This document shows positions 37,760-51,282 of a DNA stretch of 64,000 nt, piece after piece; the stretch's first letter is position 1; each line of letters opens with the position of its first letter. The DNA is from Strigops habroptila. Its lineage: Eukaryota; Chordata; Aves; Psittaciformes; Psittacidae. A program made the position numbers and the translations under genes. Location of the stretch: the NCBI RefSeq assembly GCF_004027225.2, contig NC_044277.2, forward strand, positions 132,710,057-132,774,056, read 5' to 3'. The notes below the pieces were generated by a model. The model was not told where the DNA came from. It made no database searches and saw only the letters and a program-made list of their open reading frames with translations.

Positions 37760-39125
37760 GTTGTGCCCAGAGTGCAGTTCCCAAAGGCCTAACCACAGGG
37801 TTAGTAACACCAGTAGGATTTGTATTTAAACAAGGTAGCAAGAGCTGTGCAGCACACCCCCAGCCTAGCACCTGGCAGGGCTTGGAGACCTTGCTGGAAG
37901 TCCGGGGAGAGCTTCAGGCCCTTCAGGGGTGTGAGGGAGCAGGCCTGGCTCTGAGGGAGGGCACGCTGGAAGCAGGTGAATGCTGCCTCCTCGGAGCAAG
38001 GCTTCAGCTCCCGTCCTGCAACTGCCACGTTCAACTCTCTTGAACAAAATAGTTATTTTCTTTTCCTCACAGAAAAACTTGCCTTAGTTTGTTGTGGAGG
38101 AATGGTGGGTACTCCATCAATAGTCATTAGATTACTATAGTTTGGTCAGAGTTGCTGCGGTATAATCTACAGACTTTGAGGAGAATGTAGTTATCAGGAA
38201 TAGAGCTCAGGTCTCACAAAGTCAGCTGTTCACTCAGTTATAGATAAGTACAGAAGGAACAGGGTTAATACAGGAGCTTGGCTCACCTACCAGTACCATA
38301 ATATATTTTTTATATTTGCCCCTATAAAGCAATGAGTGATACACAGTTAAATTAACCCAGCTCAACGTAAAGGAATTTTGTGGGCACTGAAGGAGGCTGT
38401 GATGATATAGTAGTTTTACTCTGGCATGTGTGAGTACTACCACTCAACAAGCTGATCCCGTACCTTCACCCAGTTGCTCTTTCTCTCATTGCCTCTCAGC
38501 TGAGCAGTGAGACAGAGTCTGACTTCAGAAGAAAAAAAGATCCCTGCAGCTAAGGCAATGGAAAGAGACACACAAACTCAGAAACACTTTAATTCGTTAG
38601 CACTTTGCAAAACATCTGAAGCCCCAGAAACTTGGTATATATACCAATATTTTCATAAGCTCACTTGTCTCTTCCACTGTGCCATTTGAAGAGTGCCAAG
38701 TGAATGAAGCTACTGAGCTATGTTTACTTTTCTCCTCAGTGACGAGGCTGACAACCATCTTGAGCACAAATTTTGCTGGGATGAGGTGTGATTCCTCATA
38801 GAGGCAGTTCTGCTCACAGAAATCTGTACTGAGGTGTAGTCCAAATAAGGCCTTTGGAGGTCATTAAAACCTGAATTTTACACGTAATCTCACAGAACTT
38901 TGAAATATGTTGGGGTTTTTTGCCTTTCAGTCTGATCTTCACTGCTTTACATTTTCAGTCATTGACGCTTTTCCAACTGGCTGTAGGCTCCTATCAAGTC
39001 TGATCTGAGATAGGAAAGTGATCAATTTTATTTTGGCGGAGTTAGGAATAGGTAAGGGGATCAAGTGGAGAGTCTAATGCTACATTCATTGTGGTCCCTG
39101 CTTTCAGATTTTTAACTCTCATTAC

Positions 39126-39157
39126 AAGATGCAGCTTTACCTGCATAGCTGCATCTT
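39126..39157. repeat. Perfect 11-bp inverted repeat, 10-nt loop
   Basis: AAGATGCAGCT (39126-39136) and AGCTGCATCTT (39147-39157) are exact complements around TTACCTGCAT. It is short, with no known family. Confidence 0.75.
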
Positions 39158-40049
39158 TCTCTAGACCTTTATTGTGTCTAAGAGGATTTTATTTGTGTAG
39201 GTATAAATAAAGCATTCTTTGTTTAAAAGTTGTATGAGGAGAATTTAACTTTGTACCAGCATAATAAAAATACACTATAATCACTTCCAAACAAGGCACA
39301 AGAAACTGAAAAAAGGAGAGTCCTTTTGATAAAAATGTAATAGTATTATCTTATTTTGCCAATATGCATGTGAATAAACTCTATTGTTACAGACGTATCC
39401 AGTTATCTTCTTATAGTTTTCGCATTGCTTTCGTACAGAACATGCTTCTGCAGACAGATTAAATTCCTTGAGATTCAGTTAAATGGAATCTCTGATCATG
39501 TAATGAACCCTGATACAACTGATATTAGTAGTTTAGTACTTCTAAGGTAGCCAGTATGATATGGAAGCATTTGTGGGACTAGAAGGTGCAGGGCTACTAC
39601 ACTGCAAAGCATTTGCAGAAAGGAGAAAATTAAATTAATAATGTTGCTCTGTTTTTTATTTTCTCCAAAATGCCCTCCAGTGATGTTTGAACTTTTAGTA
39701 GCCTTACAGTAAAGTTAGCTCATTTTGTTAAAAATAATTTTGCCCTTTGTAAAAGTTTTACCTCATTATAAATTAAGCATTCCTACTTAATTTTGTTTTA
39801 TGCGTTTATTTCTTTGCCAACATAATCACATTCTTTCCACACAAAATGAAGAAAAAAGCTTTGTTAACTTCAAAATACTTCTGTTTCAATTAAATAGGCA
39901 TGAAAGCTTTTACTTAAATTAAAACCCAGGATTAAAACATGTTGGGGTTTTTTCCAACAAAGCAGCAGTATCTCCTTATTTACACCTAGTAAGGTAGTGT
40001 TTCATAAAGATTTGTATGTGATGATTTCTGAAATTGTTAACTAGTTAAA

Positions 40050-40057
40050 ATGCAAAT
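40050..40057 (+). promoter_or_regulatory. Octamer (POU factor) motif ATGCAAAT
   Basis: An exact ATGCAAAT octamer is preceded by GTTAACTAGTTAAA and followed by homeobox-like AT-rich words, in intergenic DNA. An 8-mer match is expected by chance about once per window of this size, so support is weak. Confidence 0.25.
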
Positions 40058-41583
40058 AAACGATTATTTATATAGCTTGATTCTACAAATTATTATTTTT
40101 TCCTTGTGTTAAGAATGGGGATACATACCTCATTTGAGTGCATACAAGCTCTACATTTTCAGTGCTTTAAAGCAATGTGAGTAAAGTCTAAAATTGTCTA
40201 TAAAAATAAATTCATTAGCTATTTTAAAATATCTTGAAGTGCCAAAAAAGCTTTCCAGAAATCAGTGATTACACTGCAAACATGCCACAAAGGTGAACTG
40301 TTAACAAGTGTCCCTTTGCCAATGGTAGGAAGATTGCCAACATTTAATTGGCTTTAAAGTTTTGTTCTGTCAATGGTGTATTGTATCTTAAAAGCAGTAA
40401 TGCCTACCTTATGATTTAGGCATGAAATAGGACCTCAAAATATCTGACTGATTATGGCAGGAAGGAACTGTTTTCTGAAGGAAACTTGCCAACCTACTTA
40501 TTGCTCTAGTGTAGGTAGAGTTTGGTTTGCACAACACATCAAAAAGAACAGTATAAAAATTGTATATGAGAATGACAAGTAATAAACATATAACTGGTAC
40601 GTATCTGTTTTCATTGGTAGATCTTATGTGCTTTATAAAAAAGAGTTGTAAGAACTGATCTTTTAGCTGCCAAACCCATTTAAATCGTCGTTGCTCCCCA
40701 AACCTAGGTATACCAGGAGCTCCCCCAGTCAGCCCTGTCAGTTCAATTGCTTTTTGGCAGCTTTCTATACTGAACCTGTGAAATGAGCAAGATCTGAAAA
40801 AAACCCAAAACACTGCTTTTGCCACAGCTACTCATCGCCATCCTTGCATTACAATTTAGGGCCCTCTCACGTATCCTGATATAACTTTTTAACACACATC
40901 TTTTCACTCATCTCTTTTACAGTCTGCTCCAACAAATGCTTGCACTGCTACATTGCTCCTCACTGTGGAGGCGCCGAATGGACCAAGCTGAAATGAGCGA
41001 GTGGGACAAAAAACTCTTAAATCAGCTCCTAAACTATTGGGTATTGGTAACGTAAAATCAAATTCTTGGTCATGGGAAGGCTAATGAGGTTCCCAGTGTC
41101 GTCCTACTCATCAGTGACAGAAAATGGAAAGAAAATGCAACTTTCTTGACTCTCATTATCATATAACCATGTCATACCCATTACCATTATTACCATATTC
41201 ATTAAGCCACATTGCCTTGCTATTTTTAATGCATAGTTACCATATCATCCTGCTTTGTAAACTGCTGCTGACACATTTCTGTAGGATCTGAGAAATGTGG
41301 GGGAAAAGATAAAATACCTTTGTACTGCATGGTCCTGTATACCTTTTTCCCAGCTTGTTACATCATCAGAAACTTGTGTATACTTACCTACATCATACCC
41401 AATGGTGAATGCTTAGTGATGATGTAAATCTAGACCTTTGTGTTTAAGTGACTGAGGTTTATTTTCTTACCCTGTAAGAAGCATTGGTAGACCTTAGGTA
41501 TGCTCCACGTTTGTGATGTTGTAACACGAATGCTAAAACATGAGAACTTGCCACAGCACTCATAATATAGAAAGCAGCTGCTG

Positions 41584-41630
41584 TTGATGTACTATAGAAC
41601 ATGCCTAAATCGTGTACTATAGTACATCAA
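41584..41630. repeat. Perfect 14-bp inverted repeat, 19-nt loop
   Basis: TTGATGTACTATAG (41584-41597) is followed after 19 nt by its exact complement CTATAGTACATCAA (41617-41630). The right arm overlaps a second, self-complementary TGTACTATAGTACA. It lies in the intergenic region with no gene nearby. Confidence 0.8.
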
Positions 41631-42404
41631 TAGGTAAGTAGTTTTCTACCTGTTGGTACATTGCACCCACTCTGTTCAGGGTATGTAAAAAACCATAAAC
41701 AAACATGTAAATACACAGAAAATAATGTAAAGAAGGCTACTCTTCATTCTTGGTATTGAAAATGTGGCCATCTTAGTTTGCTTTAGAAGTCTCATATAAA
41801 AAGACAAAACAAAGAATCAAAAAACCCCCAACCCTACAACCACAGAATATTTATAGTATTTTTCATCAATTTGCATTTTCTTAGATTTAAGCATTTTTTT
41901 TCCCCTTGATAAGGAACCTCTGAAATCAAAGGGAAATATATGCACTGTGTCAAATTTAACTAAAGGTTCCTGGATTCACTTTCAGAGCTTGCCCCTGACT
42001 TTAACTCTAGTGACGCAGGATAATTTTTAATTTTCCATTACTTCTGGCAGATGTCCTTTTCAGGACGTGGCATTTTACAGTCTGGGTTGATAACTAAGCA
42101 CAATTTTCACTGAATTTATTCAAAGTTACAGGCATATCACACCTATAAAATGGGACCTTCACTGCAGAATGATATTTAAATTCAACATTAACACTACTTA
42201 GTGTAGCCAAAAGAAACTACAGTGGATGCAACAGCACATTTGAGACTTGAGTCAAAATGTCCCGGCAGCCAAGTCAACAGTGTTTCATTCCTCCTTCTAA
42301 CCTTTCATCTTGCACTTGCTGAGTTTACTTCTCTTCATTGGAGAGCTTTCATAATGTTTGTAAAATGTGATAAAAGTGCAGTGGAGCTGCTCAGGAATCC
42401 CTGA

Positions 42405-42540
42405 GCTGCAAATAGTTGGAGCTGGGAGAGCATTCCAGAGAGATATCCCTGCATATTTCCTCTCTGACTGGTTACTGCCAGACACAGACTACTGGGCTAG
42501 AGGGACCTTGACTGCAACATAGTATGACATTCTTCACTCT
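42405..42540 (+). mobile_element. Ancient CR1 3'-end fragment
   Basis: The segment GGTTACTGCCAGACACAGAC TACTGGGCTAG followed by AGGGACCTTGACTG and CATAGTATGACATTCTT resembles the old CR1 3' end shared by turtles, crocodilians and birds. It is only about 130 bp, diverged and non-coding. Confidence 0.6.
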
Positions 42541-45500
42541 TGTAAATATTCGAGTTGGGGTTCTCAGGGCAGTGTTCATTTCCTAGCTGTGTGCACTTTG
42601 CTAGATAACTAACTGGAATGTATAAGCAGCAGAGCAAGTGGTTATTTTTGCTTACAGAAAAACCCCTTGTGTAATCTGAATGGCTTTATGTCTTGCTGAA
42701 TTGTATGATATATTCTGAAGCAGTATGTTATTTAGTAATCAACCATGAACTCGGTATGTGCGATATTTGGAATGGCACATATACTTAAGGGGAAGCAAAT
42801 TCCAGGCTTCTGTGGGAGTGTAGCATCCCAGGGAAACATAGAAACTTTGTTTTAGTATGACGATTTACTGTGTTGTCAGAAGCATTTGTACTATAGTTTG
42901 AAAAGTGGCTGCATCTAACTGGGACATCAGGTGAATGTTAGAATGGGCAGGTTACAGCGGGGTACCAGTGCATACGTGTTTGTACTAATTGATACCAAGT
43001 TCAGTTAAGTACTGGAGGTTTTGCCCTCTTTTTGGCTCTGACAAATCCCATTAGGATGTTTAGGCTAGACTGTACTGACTGGGTTTCTCGGAAGAGCTGA
43101 AAAGATTCAAGTCTCTATTTCCTGGAAGAATTTAATCATTCCCTTCAAGTTTGCTTCAAAATGTCATCCAAGTAGAATGGGTGGGATTTTGAAGCTTTAT
43201 GTAGCTGAATTTGATGGATAATACTGTGGATTTCCTAAAGTCCCTGAAGAGATTTAATCCAAAGAACCAATCTTTTTAATGACAGCATTTTGCTAAATAA
43301 AATGTGTTGCAGTTCTGGTCATGAGCGACTTCAATCACTGCTATCTTTTACAAATAAGTAGGATGTTGTATGTGGGTGACTGCATATAGGTTGTACCATG
43401 AACAATATAGAGCTGTTCCATTTGGAGAATTCACACAAACAAATTAAAGTGTAAGGGCCTGTATAGCATCCCATAGCACTTTGGGATTGTATTTTAACTA
43501 AAATATATGTATTAAGATTATTTTAATGGATTTAGAATCTGTCAATATTTATGTACAATAGCATATTTTTACATGTTTATTTCACATGACATAGAAATGC
43601 AAAGAGAAGGATGACTTTTGTTGAGATTTAGGTGAGCAGCTTTTGTAAAAGCAGCTGAAGAAGGAGGCAATTTCCAAAGGAAGCATTGTTACATATGATA
43701 AACATTTGGTATCAGTCATGGTCATTTTATTTTTACTTCTATCTGCAATGCACTACATATAGAGCATACTGATTAGTCTGGGAATTGCACAAAACTGTCA
43801 CTCAATGCCCTTCTGCCACTTACGGGGTAAAGAAAGTTAACATGGTAGGGCAACAGGGAAAAGCAATGTGGGAAAGCTATGTGGTAAGGAAAAAAAGGGG
43901 GGAAATGCAGTAATTTGCTTTACTAAAATAAGGCTAACATTTTGTAAATGTACAACTTAGTGAAGTTAAAAAGTAATTTGATTTTTATTGTCTGAGCTGG
44001 GAGATAATGCAAGAGCTTACATTATACACAGAGAGATGGTTTTTTACACTAGAAGTAACCAGTTAAATCTAATTAAGAAATACATTTAAGAGTTTCCCCT
44101 AAAAGCACATAATACTAAACTAAAACATGGCTGTGATTTTAAGCCTAATGTTACCAGTAATAATCATTAGTACCACTAGTAATAATAAAAATAACAATAG
44201 CAATAGCGCAATACCACCACTAATAGCAAATGAATTTACTGAGGACACCTTAAATATAACTAAATATAACTGAAATGCAAGTCTGGTCTGTTTTGCCTGC
44301 CTTTTGATATCTGACCAATTCTAGGAAAAGATGCACAAGAAAAAACACAATGACTAGCTTCCAAAATCCAGAGTTGCTGATTTAGGAAAAGCAGTTTTCT
44401 AAGTCAGACTTCCTCATTATTATTATTATTTTGTAAAATTGACATAGCGTGCCTGCTCAGGTATACAAACTGGTGCTTTGATTTACAAATAAGATGAAAT
44501 AAAAAATATTTTCCATGACAGATTTGTTTGAAAGAAAAATACTTTTCGAATGGTTTATTCCCTTCCCCGCCCCCCCCAATAACACATTATCTTCATTGAA
44601 CATGAAATCAAACCTTGGTTTGTTACTACTAAAAATGAACATAAATATACTGTTATCACTAGAGTAATATAATCCTATTATCATTTTATTAGATAAGAGT
44701 GACAATTTTGTGTTTGTAATAGCCTCCAGAGATACAATAAATCTAGCAGGGGAATGTCAGCCTGGTCCAAGACAGATTGAATGTAGAGAACTGGAATATA
44801 GTTCCCAGTAAACAAACACTTTGAGGTCAGGAGGTTGTACTTGCTCAGCTGTTCTTCATAAGCCATACTGGAAATAACTTTCATACCATCACCGAGTATA
44901 TTTCATGCTACCTAATAATAGTGAGGGCCAAGTACAGTTGTGATATAAATGATTCCTAAGTGAATTATTGAGTGTAAAGTGATCAAAAAGCAATATGTAA
45001 ATGGCAAATCAGGATGATGTTAGACTCCAACAGGTGCAATTCATAAGATCTGTTCTTTTGTGGGGAAAAAAAATCATCCCACCTGGAAGCTTGTGCAAAT
45101 TCCTGTTGAAAAATTAGCCGTTTTGGCCCCAGCAACCCTGAGATTAATACAACAAAAACTGGGGCTAACTGTGTTTGAATTTAGAAGAGGACTAGGAAGA
45201 ATGAGAGTCAATGAACTCTCACTTGGTGTTTGACTAATTGCAGCAGAATGTGGACCACAAGTCGAGAAAGGTCTGGGAAGGAGAAAGAGAACTAGAGATC
45301 AAATTTGGTTTTGGCATCTCTTCTAACAGAGAGAAAAATGTCTGGATTCTGGGAATGCTAAAATAAATATATATGTATCAATGTGCGGTTTATTGTGGGT
45401 AAAGTTCTCAAAAACTGCTAAGATAACTAAGTGGTTTTTAGACTCATACATCTCTACCACCCAATTTTCAGGAAAAGCTGCAGCTGCACTACTTACAGTC

Positions 45501-48500
45501 AGTATTAGTAACAGATACTGTTGACAAGCTCAGTCAGGTCTCAGTGGTAGCATTTAAGCAGGCAATTTCACGATGACTTAAAAAGTCTCCTTCAGCACAA
45601 ACATGGTATATTCAAAATATGCAGATATACAGACCAAATGCTGCCCACTGACATATTCTGGTGGAGATAACAGAAATACACACTGTAAAAACAGATTTTA
45701 ATCATGGTGTTTGTGTACAAAACACTTACTACAGGCCCAACAGATCCTTTGCCATGTGGTGAACTAAAGCCATATGTCATGGCTGTGACATTACTGTGCT
45801 TTTAAAAGAGTTGTTACCCATGGTAATAATGTAAATTATAGTTTGATTGAAAGATTCCAGTTCTAAAACACAACAACACACAACCACACTTTGGACAATA
45901 TTGCTAATTTTGCTACCTTATAATGTAAAATATTTATGAGCAAAAGAGAAAGCCATTTATTAAATATGTTTCTTTTTGTACAAGTTGTAGAAATGTAAGC
46001 ATTGCAGTAGTCTGCCTTTTAAAAATATTCCTTACACATGGAAATTCATTTCTGAAATAAGAAAAAGTATGGAAGTTTAAAAAACAATGATAGGATATGT
46101 GTGGTAAAAATATAATTTGCATTTCTAAGTGGTGCCGATCAAATAAAATCAGAAGACTGCATTACTTTTGGTATGTAAATTTGCACAGCAAATCCAATTT
46201 ATTCTTCTCTGTACAATGTTAATAGAATGGAATAACAAATAATCAGGGGGACGAATTAAAGACTTATTTTAATTTTAGCTCTGTGCTTCCTAGTAATTGA
46301 TTTGTACATAATGTATGTAACAATATGGTTATTATTTTTTCATAGAATTTAAGAACTCATAATGTAGGAGTTTCAGAATGCGAGCAGTAGGAGAAGGTGG
46401 GAACCTATTCTCAAGATGTGTTGCCTGAGACATTTTCTGTGCAAAGAGCAACACAAGAAGTTCAGACCCCTCTCCAAGCTGAATAGGGGGCTATAGATAA
46501 AAGCAGTATGAGTTGCTCTCTGTCTTAAGTCCCAGGCCAGGCACAACCTCTTACAAGTGCGCTGCATGACCCGATAGCTCTTCTCCTGGGTGCCAAGTCA
46601 CTCATGAGCACAAACTCCTGCATCAGTGAGGTGGTACCAGCCTCAGCAAGGAACTGTGGAGCAGCACCAAGCTCCCGAGTTTGAGCACTGTGCTCAGGGA
46701 GCCACGGAGCAAGAAAAGTAAAGCGGTGGAGACACAAGATCTGCTAGAGCCAGGATAGGGGAGGAGGAGACAGCATTAGCATGAGGACTCAGACATCTTT
46801 AGATCCTTTGAGAAAAATACGTACCATTATGAGAAAATAGGAAACCTGCCAACTGCTTGCAGATACAGTATACAGACACTTCTGTGCTCTGTCAGCGGTG
46901 GCAGCAGTTCTGGAGGGGGACCCAGAAGGGGATACAAGAAGCATGCCGTAGGTAGCTATGGAAAGTGTCTTTATACTTTCAATCCCTCAGGGTTAAGCAC
47001 TGTGCCCTGAGGTACAAGAACTTTGAAATCTCATTGCTTGTTTGTTTCCTGCCACATGCAGTTTTCCTGCCTCTGAAAACAAAATGTTGGTCATTTGGGA
47101 GCTTCCTATTACTTTCAGATATCAAAGATAAAAGGCTGGGAGAAACAGTAAATCTACCAAAGCATACCAAACAAAGGTATTTACCTGTCCTATATCTGCT
47201 AAGATTTAAGTGACACCTACTCAGTGGTCATTTACATGCAGTTCTCTGTATGCCACTAAGAGGTATGCTAGAAGGAAAAAAAAACCTTGCAAACATCATA
47301 AATAAGAAATGAAACACTCCCCCAGACCTGGGTCTCCAGTGCACATATATTAATTACACACCAGAGAGTAAAGCCTCAGTATGTGCAAGCATTTAATTCA
47401 TTATTGGCATTTATTAAAAACATTCCTTTTCACTTTAACAATACAATAACCCAACAGTGAAATAACAGCAATTCAAATGCGGTCATTTACAGACATGTGG
47501 TTTCGTGTGCCCATTGTACAGTGTGGTGCTGCCAAGTCTCACACCTTAAGAGTAAGCTCTTGCTCTCTCCTCTGTCACACACGTACATGCACACACATAC
47601 AAAATTTACATGTCTGCTCTCACCTATACTCTTTTGGGAAAACCCACAAATTTCATCAATCTCACTCATACAGATTTAAAAATCCTGGCAGCTTTTGAAT
47701 AGTTTTTCTTCATCAGCTGCAATTAAGTGTTGGAAAAGAAATCCAAAATATACAGGAGAGACTTTCTCCTTAATAGGAAATGTTAGCAATAGTATGTGAT
47801 TTCTAATATGTTCCAAAGTTTTGCCACACCATCTTACTGGAAGGCAAAGCCTGCATGCCCTGTGATTAGATTTCCTTAAACGCTGGGCAATTCAGTGTTG
47901 TCAGCCGTAATATAGAACATTATTTATAACTATTTAACTGTTTTAAGAGTATAGTTAATAGCTTTCTGTAACATGATCTTAAAGAAGTTGATTAAGTGTG
48001 CTTTACAATGTGACCAGAAAGAGCTTCCGATTAGTGACATCAATATATATATTTTACATCTCACATGGCCCATACTTTTAAAAGTTGGGAGTGTTGAAAT
48101 AGGAGTCAAACCAAAATGAAGTCAAATCATTAGAACTGAAGCATTTCCTTACCACACTTCATCAATATCATCATGTCACGCCAATAGATTGAATATCCAC
48201 AACATAAAGTACCTTTCTCTGGTAATAAAATCTAGAAACATATATTTTTTCTGTCACTCATACAAAGCAAAGATGGGCCTCGAGGGGAGAATTCAGGGCT
48301 GGGTCCAAAACTCATCATGGCTTTGGTTCAGGCTGTAACACAGAAATTCAACAGAAAAAATGTTAGGTTCTGGATCTGAATAAAAGTTCAAATATATGCA
48401 AGGTTAAGCTGATGTGATGGGGACCCATTTCTAATTTTGAGGCTATAAATTGCCAAAGGAGCTCACAGGTTTAAAAAGATAGTGTAGCTATGAAAATAGT

Positions 48501-48959
48501 AAGTGTTTTCCAAACATGCAAGAGTCTGTTCCCTGGGAGCCCACAATTGCCCCACACTTCCTTTTGCAATTCTGGTTAGCTGCTTACAGTTCTTATTCCT
48601 TGTTCATCTCATGCTTGAACAGGGACTAGTCTCATCCTGGCAAAAAAAGACTTCGTATAATTACAAAGCAGGAGATTTTTACATCCCAAACTGAATTTCA
48701 AACTTGTTTGGAATCTAGTAATATTCAAATCCATTTACTGCGTTCACATACATTTTTAAACTTATTAAATCTCTCTATCAAAAGCACAATTGTATTTTGC
48801 CATTGTATAGTTGTCCTCATATTTATGCACTTCAGATATTGAGACACTAAGAAAAGGGCTCTGCCAGCTTTTTATTTCCAAATAAACGCTCTGGTGCAAT
48901 GTATTTGACATACACTCTTTGGGAATTCTACATACAGACACAAAAAGACAGGGAACTGA

Positions 48960-49302
48960 TTTTTTTCAGCCTGGAGAAAGCCACAGGGAGACCATATTTC
49001 TATCTACAACCAGCTAAGCAGAGGCTGTAGAAAAGATGGAACCAAACTCTTTTTAGAGGTGCAGGGTGAAAGGACAAGAGGCAAGAGACAAAATTAGAAC
49101 ATGGGAAATTCAAATCTGATCTAAAGAAACTTTTTCTAAAATTGGAGTTTTTAACCACTGGAAGAGGTCTTCTAAGTGACAGTGGAATCTCCATCCCTTG
49201 AGACATCCAAAACATGGGTGGGCAAGGCCCTGAGCAGCATGTTCTCCTTTGACCTGCTCTAGAGAGGTCCCTTGCAGCTTCCATGCTTCTAATTCTGTGA
49301 CA
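48960..49302 (+). mobile_element. CR1 LINE 3' end
   Basis: It starts at TTTTTTCAGCCTGGAGAAAG and proceeds through GAGGTGCAGGGTGAAAGGAC, AAGAGGTCTTCTAAGTGACA and GGGCAAGGCCCTGAGCAGCA to a terminal TCTAATTCTGTGA, in the order of the CR1 3' UTR. It is severely 5'-truncated. Predicted ORFs over it are repeat translations. Confidence 0.85.
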
Positions 49303-51282
49303 AGGGAGAATTGCATGAAAAAGATACTTGACATTCAACATTTTTTTCCTTAAAAAAACACCCAAATATTGGCTAAACACCAGTAGTACATGCTTAGAGT
49401 ACAGTTTTGATATACATGAGAAGTATACCATTTTTTGTAAAATACTGGCTTGAATGAAAACAGTTTCCTGCTACTGCAATCAGTGGGGTTGGAAAGGTGA
49501 AAATCAGGTCAGAAGCAGATGGGATCATTGCCATCACACCTGTAATAAACTTTTCTAATTGAATTAATGTGTTAGTGTTAGAGAGTCTCACAAGACTAGG
49601 GATTCACTACAAATGCTGATACCAAACTTCTTTTTTTATTTTACAATTTTACATGTTTTTTGGAGAATGTAGGCAAAGATAGAAGAATAGTGGTGGTTTT
49701 TTTTTCTATTCAAGAGCAAGTTTTCCAAAAGATTTATATCACATGGATGAATTTCACGAGATAATATCTCATGATGCCTGCCTAGAAAATCCAGACTGAT
49801 TAAGGCACTCAGCTATTAGTTCTCAGAGCAAGTGCAATTTTCACCAGTTCCAATCACATTTTTCTTGATTCAAATCTTTGTACCAGTACAAGCATATTGA
49901 TTGTTGATCCTGGAATCACAGTGCACAGCTTGTCCATTTGGGCGAAGTCTTTCATTTCTCAAAGGGACAATAACAAAATGAGAAAAGGCTCTGCACCATT
50001 TTCTGAAGCATAGCTATGAATTCTGGAGGGCTAAGACCGATATCTAAACTTAGGATACAAATACACACATGAGAACACTTGGTAAATCACACATTTATTC
50101 CAGTAAGAAATGTTCTTCAGTAACTGAAATATTTTAACGTTATCTATATTATAACCACTATATATATGTGGTTAAGACATAGAGTTTAAAAATCATTTTT
50201 TCTTGAAAATTGTTGACATAAATACAAGAAAAGACAAGATTATTCTTCTTTGTCCTAATATTTATGCAGTATATATGACAACTAGCGTATGTAGTTTGTT
50301 TTACATCTTACATAGACATTAAGCAATAGAAATAATTAAATACTGAATTACAACTAAACCATAACTAACTCTTTTGACGGAATAAATATTTATGAACTGA
50401 GTATGGAAATACCTCAGGTTTCTTAAAAAACTCAGAACTGGCAACAATTATTTTTTAAAAAAATATGAAACAGTTTTTTTCCAGGCATTCGCTGTAAAAA
50501 CCTTCTTAGTGGCCAATGAACATCTTTATTTCAAACTTCTCTTTATATTCCCATAAACCAGCATTATCATGGTGTTAAATGAAAGCAAAACTACTTAGTC
50601 TAACCAGCATTGATACTGCCCAGCTAGTGACTGTAACCCCCAACTTCTTCCCAAGTCCCATCTCATGTGAGAACAGTGTCTTGTGACTCTTTAAGACAGC
50701 ATTTTATCATGTCATACAGAGCAAAGAGCAGCGAGGTGAAGAAATGGAGGATAGAGACAAGAGGAAATAGCTCTCCCCACCTCTCTAGAAACATTCATTG
50801 CTTTTCTAATTAAGGTACTAGTTACATTTTTACTACAAAAATTGATCTGGTCTTACAGGAGAGAGTGTTGCACATACACTTCTTGCATCTTCTAAAATGA
50901 TCTACTAGTACAATGCAGGGAATTTATTGCTTTCCAGGGAAAATGAGATATATGGGTGATATAAGAGATTATTCATTGTGTATAGGATGCGAAGGATTAC
51001 TTAGTAACCCGTGATACACATGAAGACGTAAGGTTGTTTTCAGAAACAAGAAGCACAAATCAGAAGCAAGTACAATGAATAACCTTAATTTACTTTAAAG
51101 GACAATTTCTCTGCTCCAGCTTGGTTTCATTTCTGCTAGGACTGACCATGAAAAGCTGGTGAACTTGTCAAAAACCTAAGTCAAGTATTCTAATAATTAA
51201 TTCTGTAATATTCTATAATATTATTCTAATAATATTATGTCTCTCCACATAACCTGTTTATTGAGATTATATATGGAAACAT

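Larger units (their letters stand above)
37765..51282. other. Intergenic region between divergent HIBADH and TAX1BP1
   Basis: About 13.5 kb of AT-rich sequence has no recognised gene. It contains two CR1 fragments (42405-42540, 48960-49302), two perfect short hairpins (39126-39157, 41584-41630) and an octamer motif (40050-40057). The stretch around 39.7-40.4 kb is rich in TAAT- and CCAAT-type words and looks like candidate enhancer sequence, by appearance only. The longest ORF (40409-40825, minus) resembles nothing known to me. Confidence 0.75.

Noticed and set aside
50153..50173. AACCAC(TA)nGTGGTT palindrome
   Set aside because: Short arms around a TA repeat are expected by chance in AT-rich DNA.
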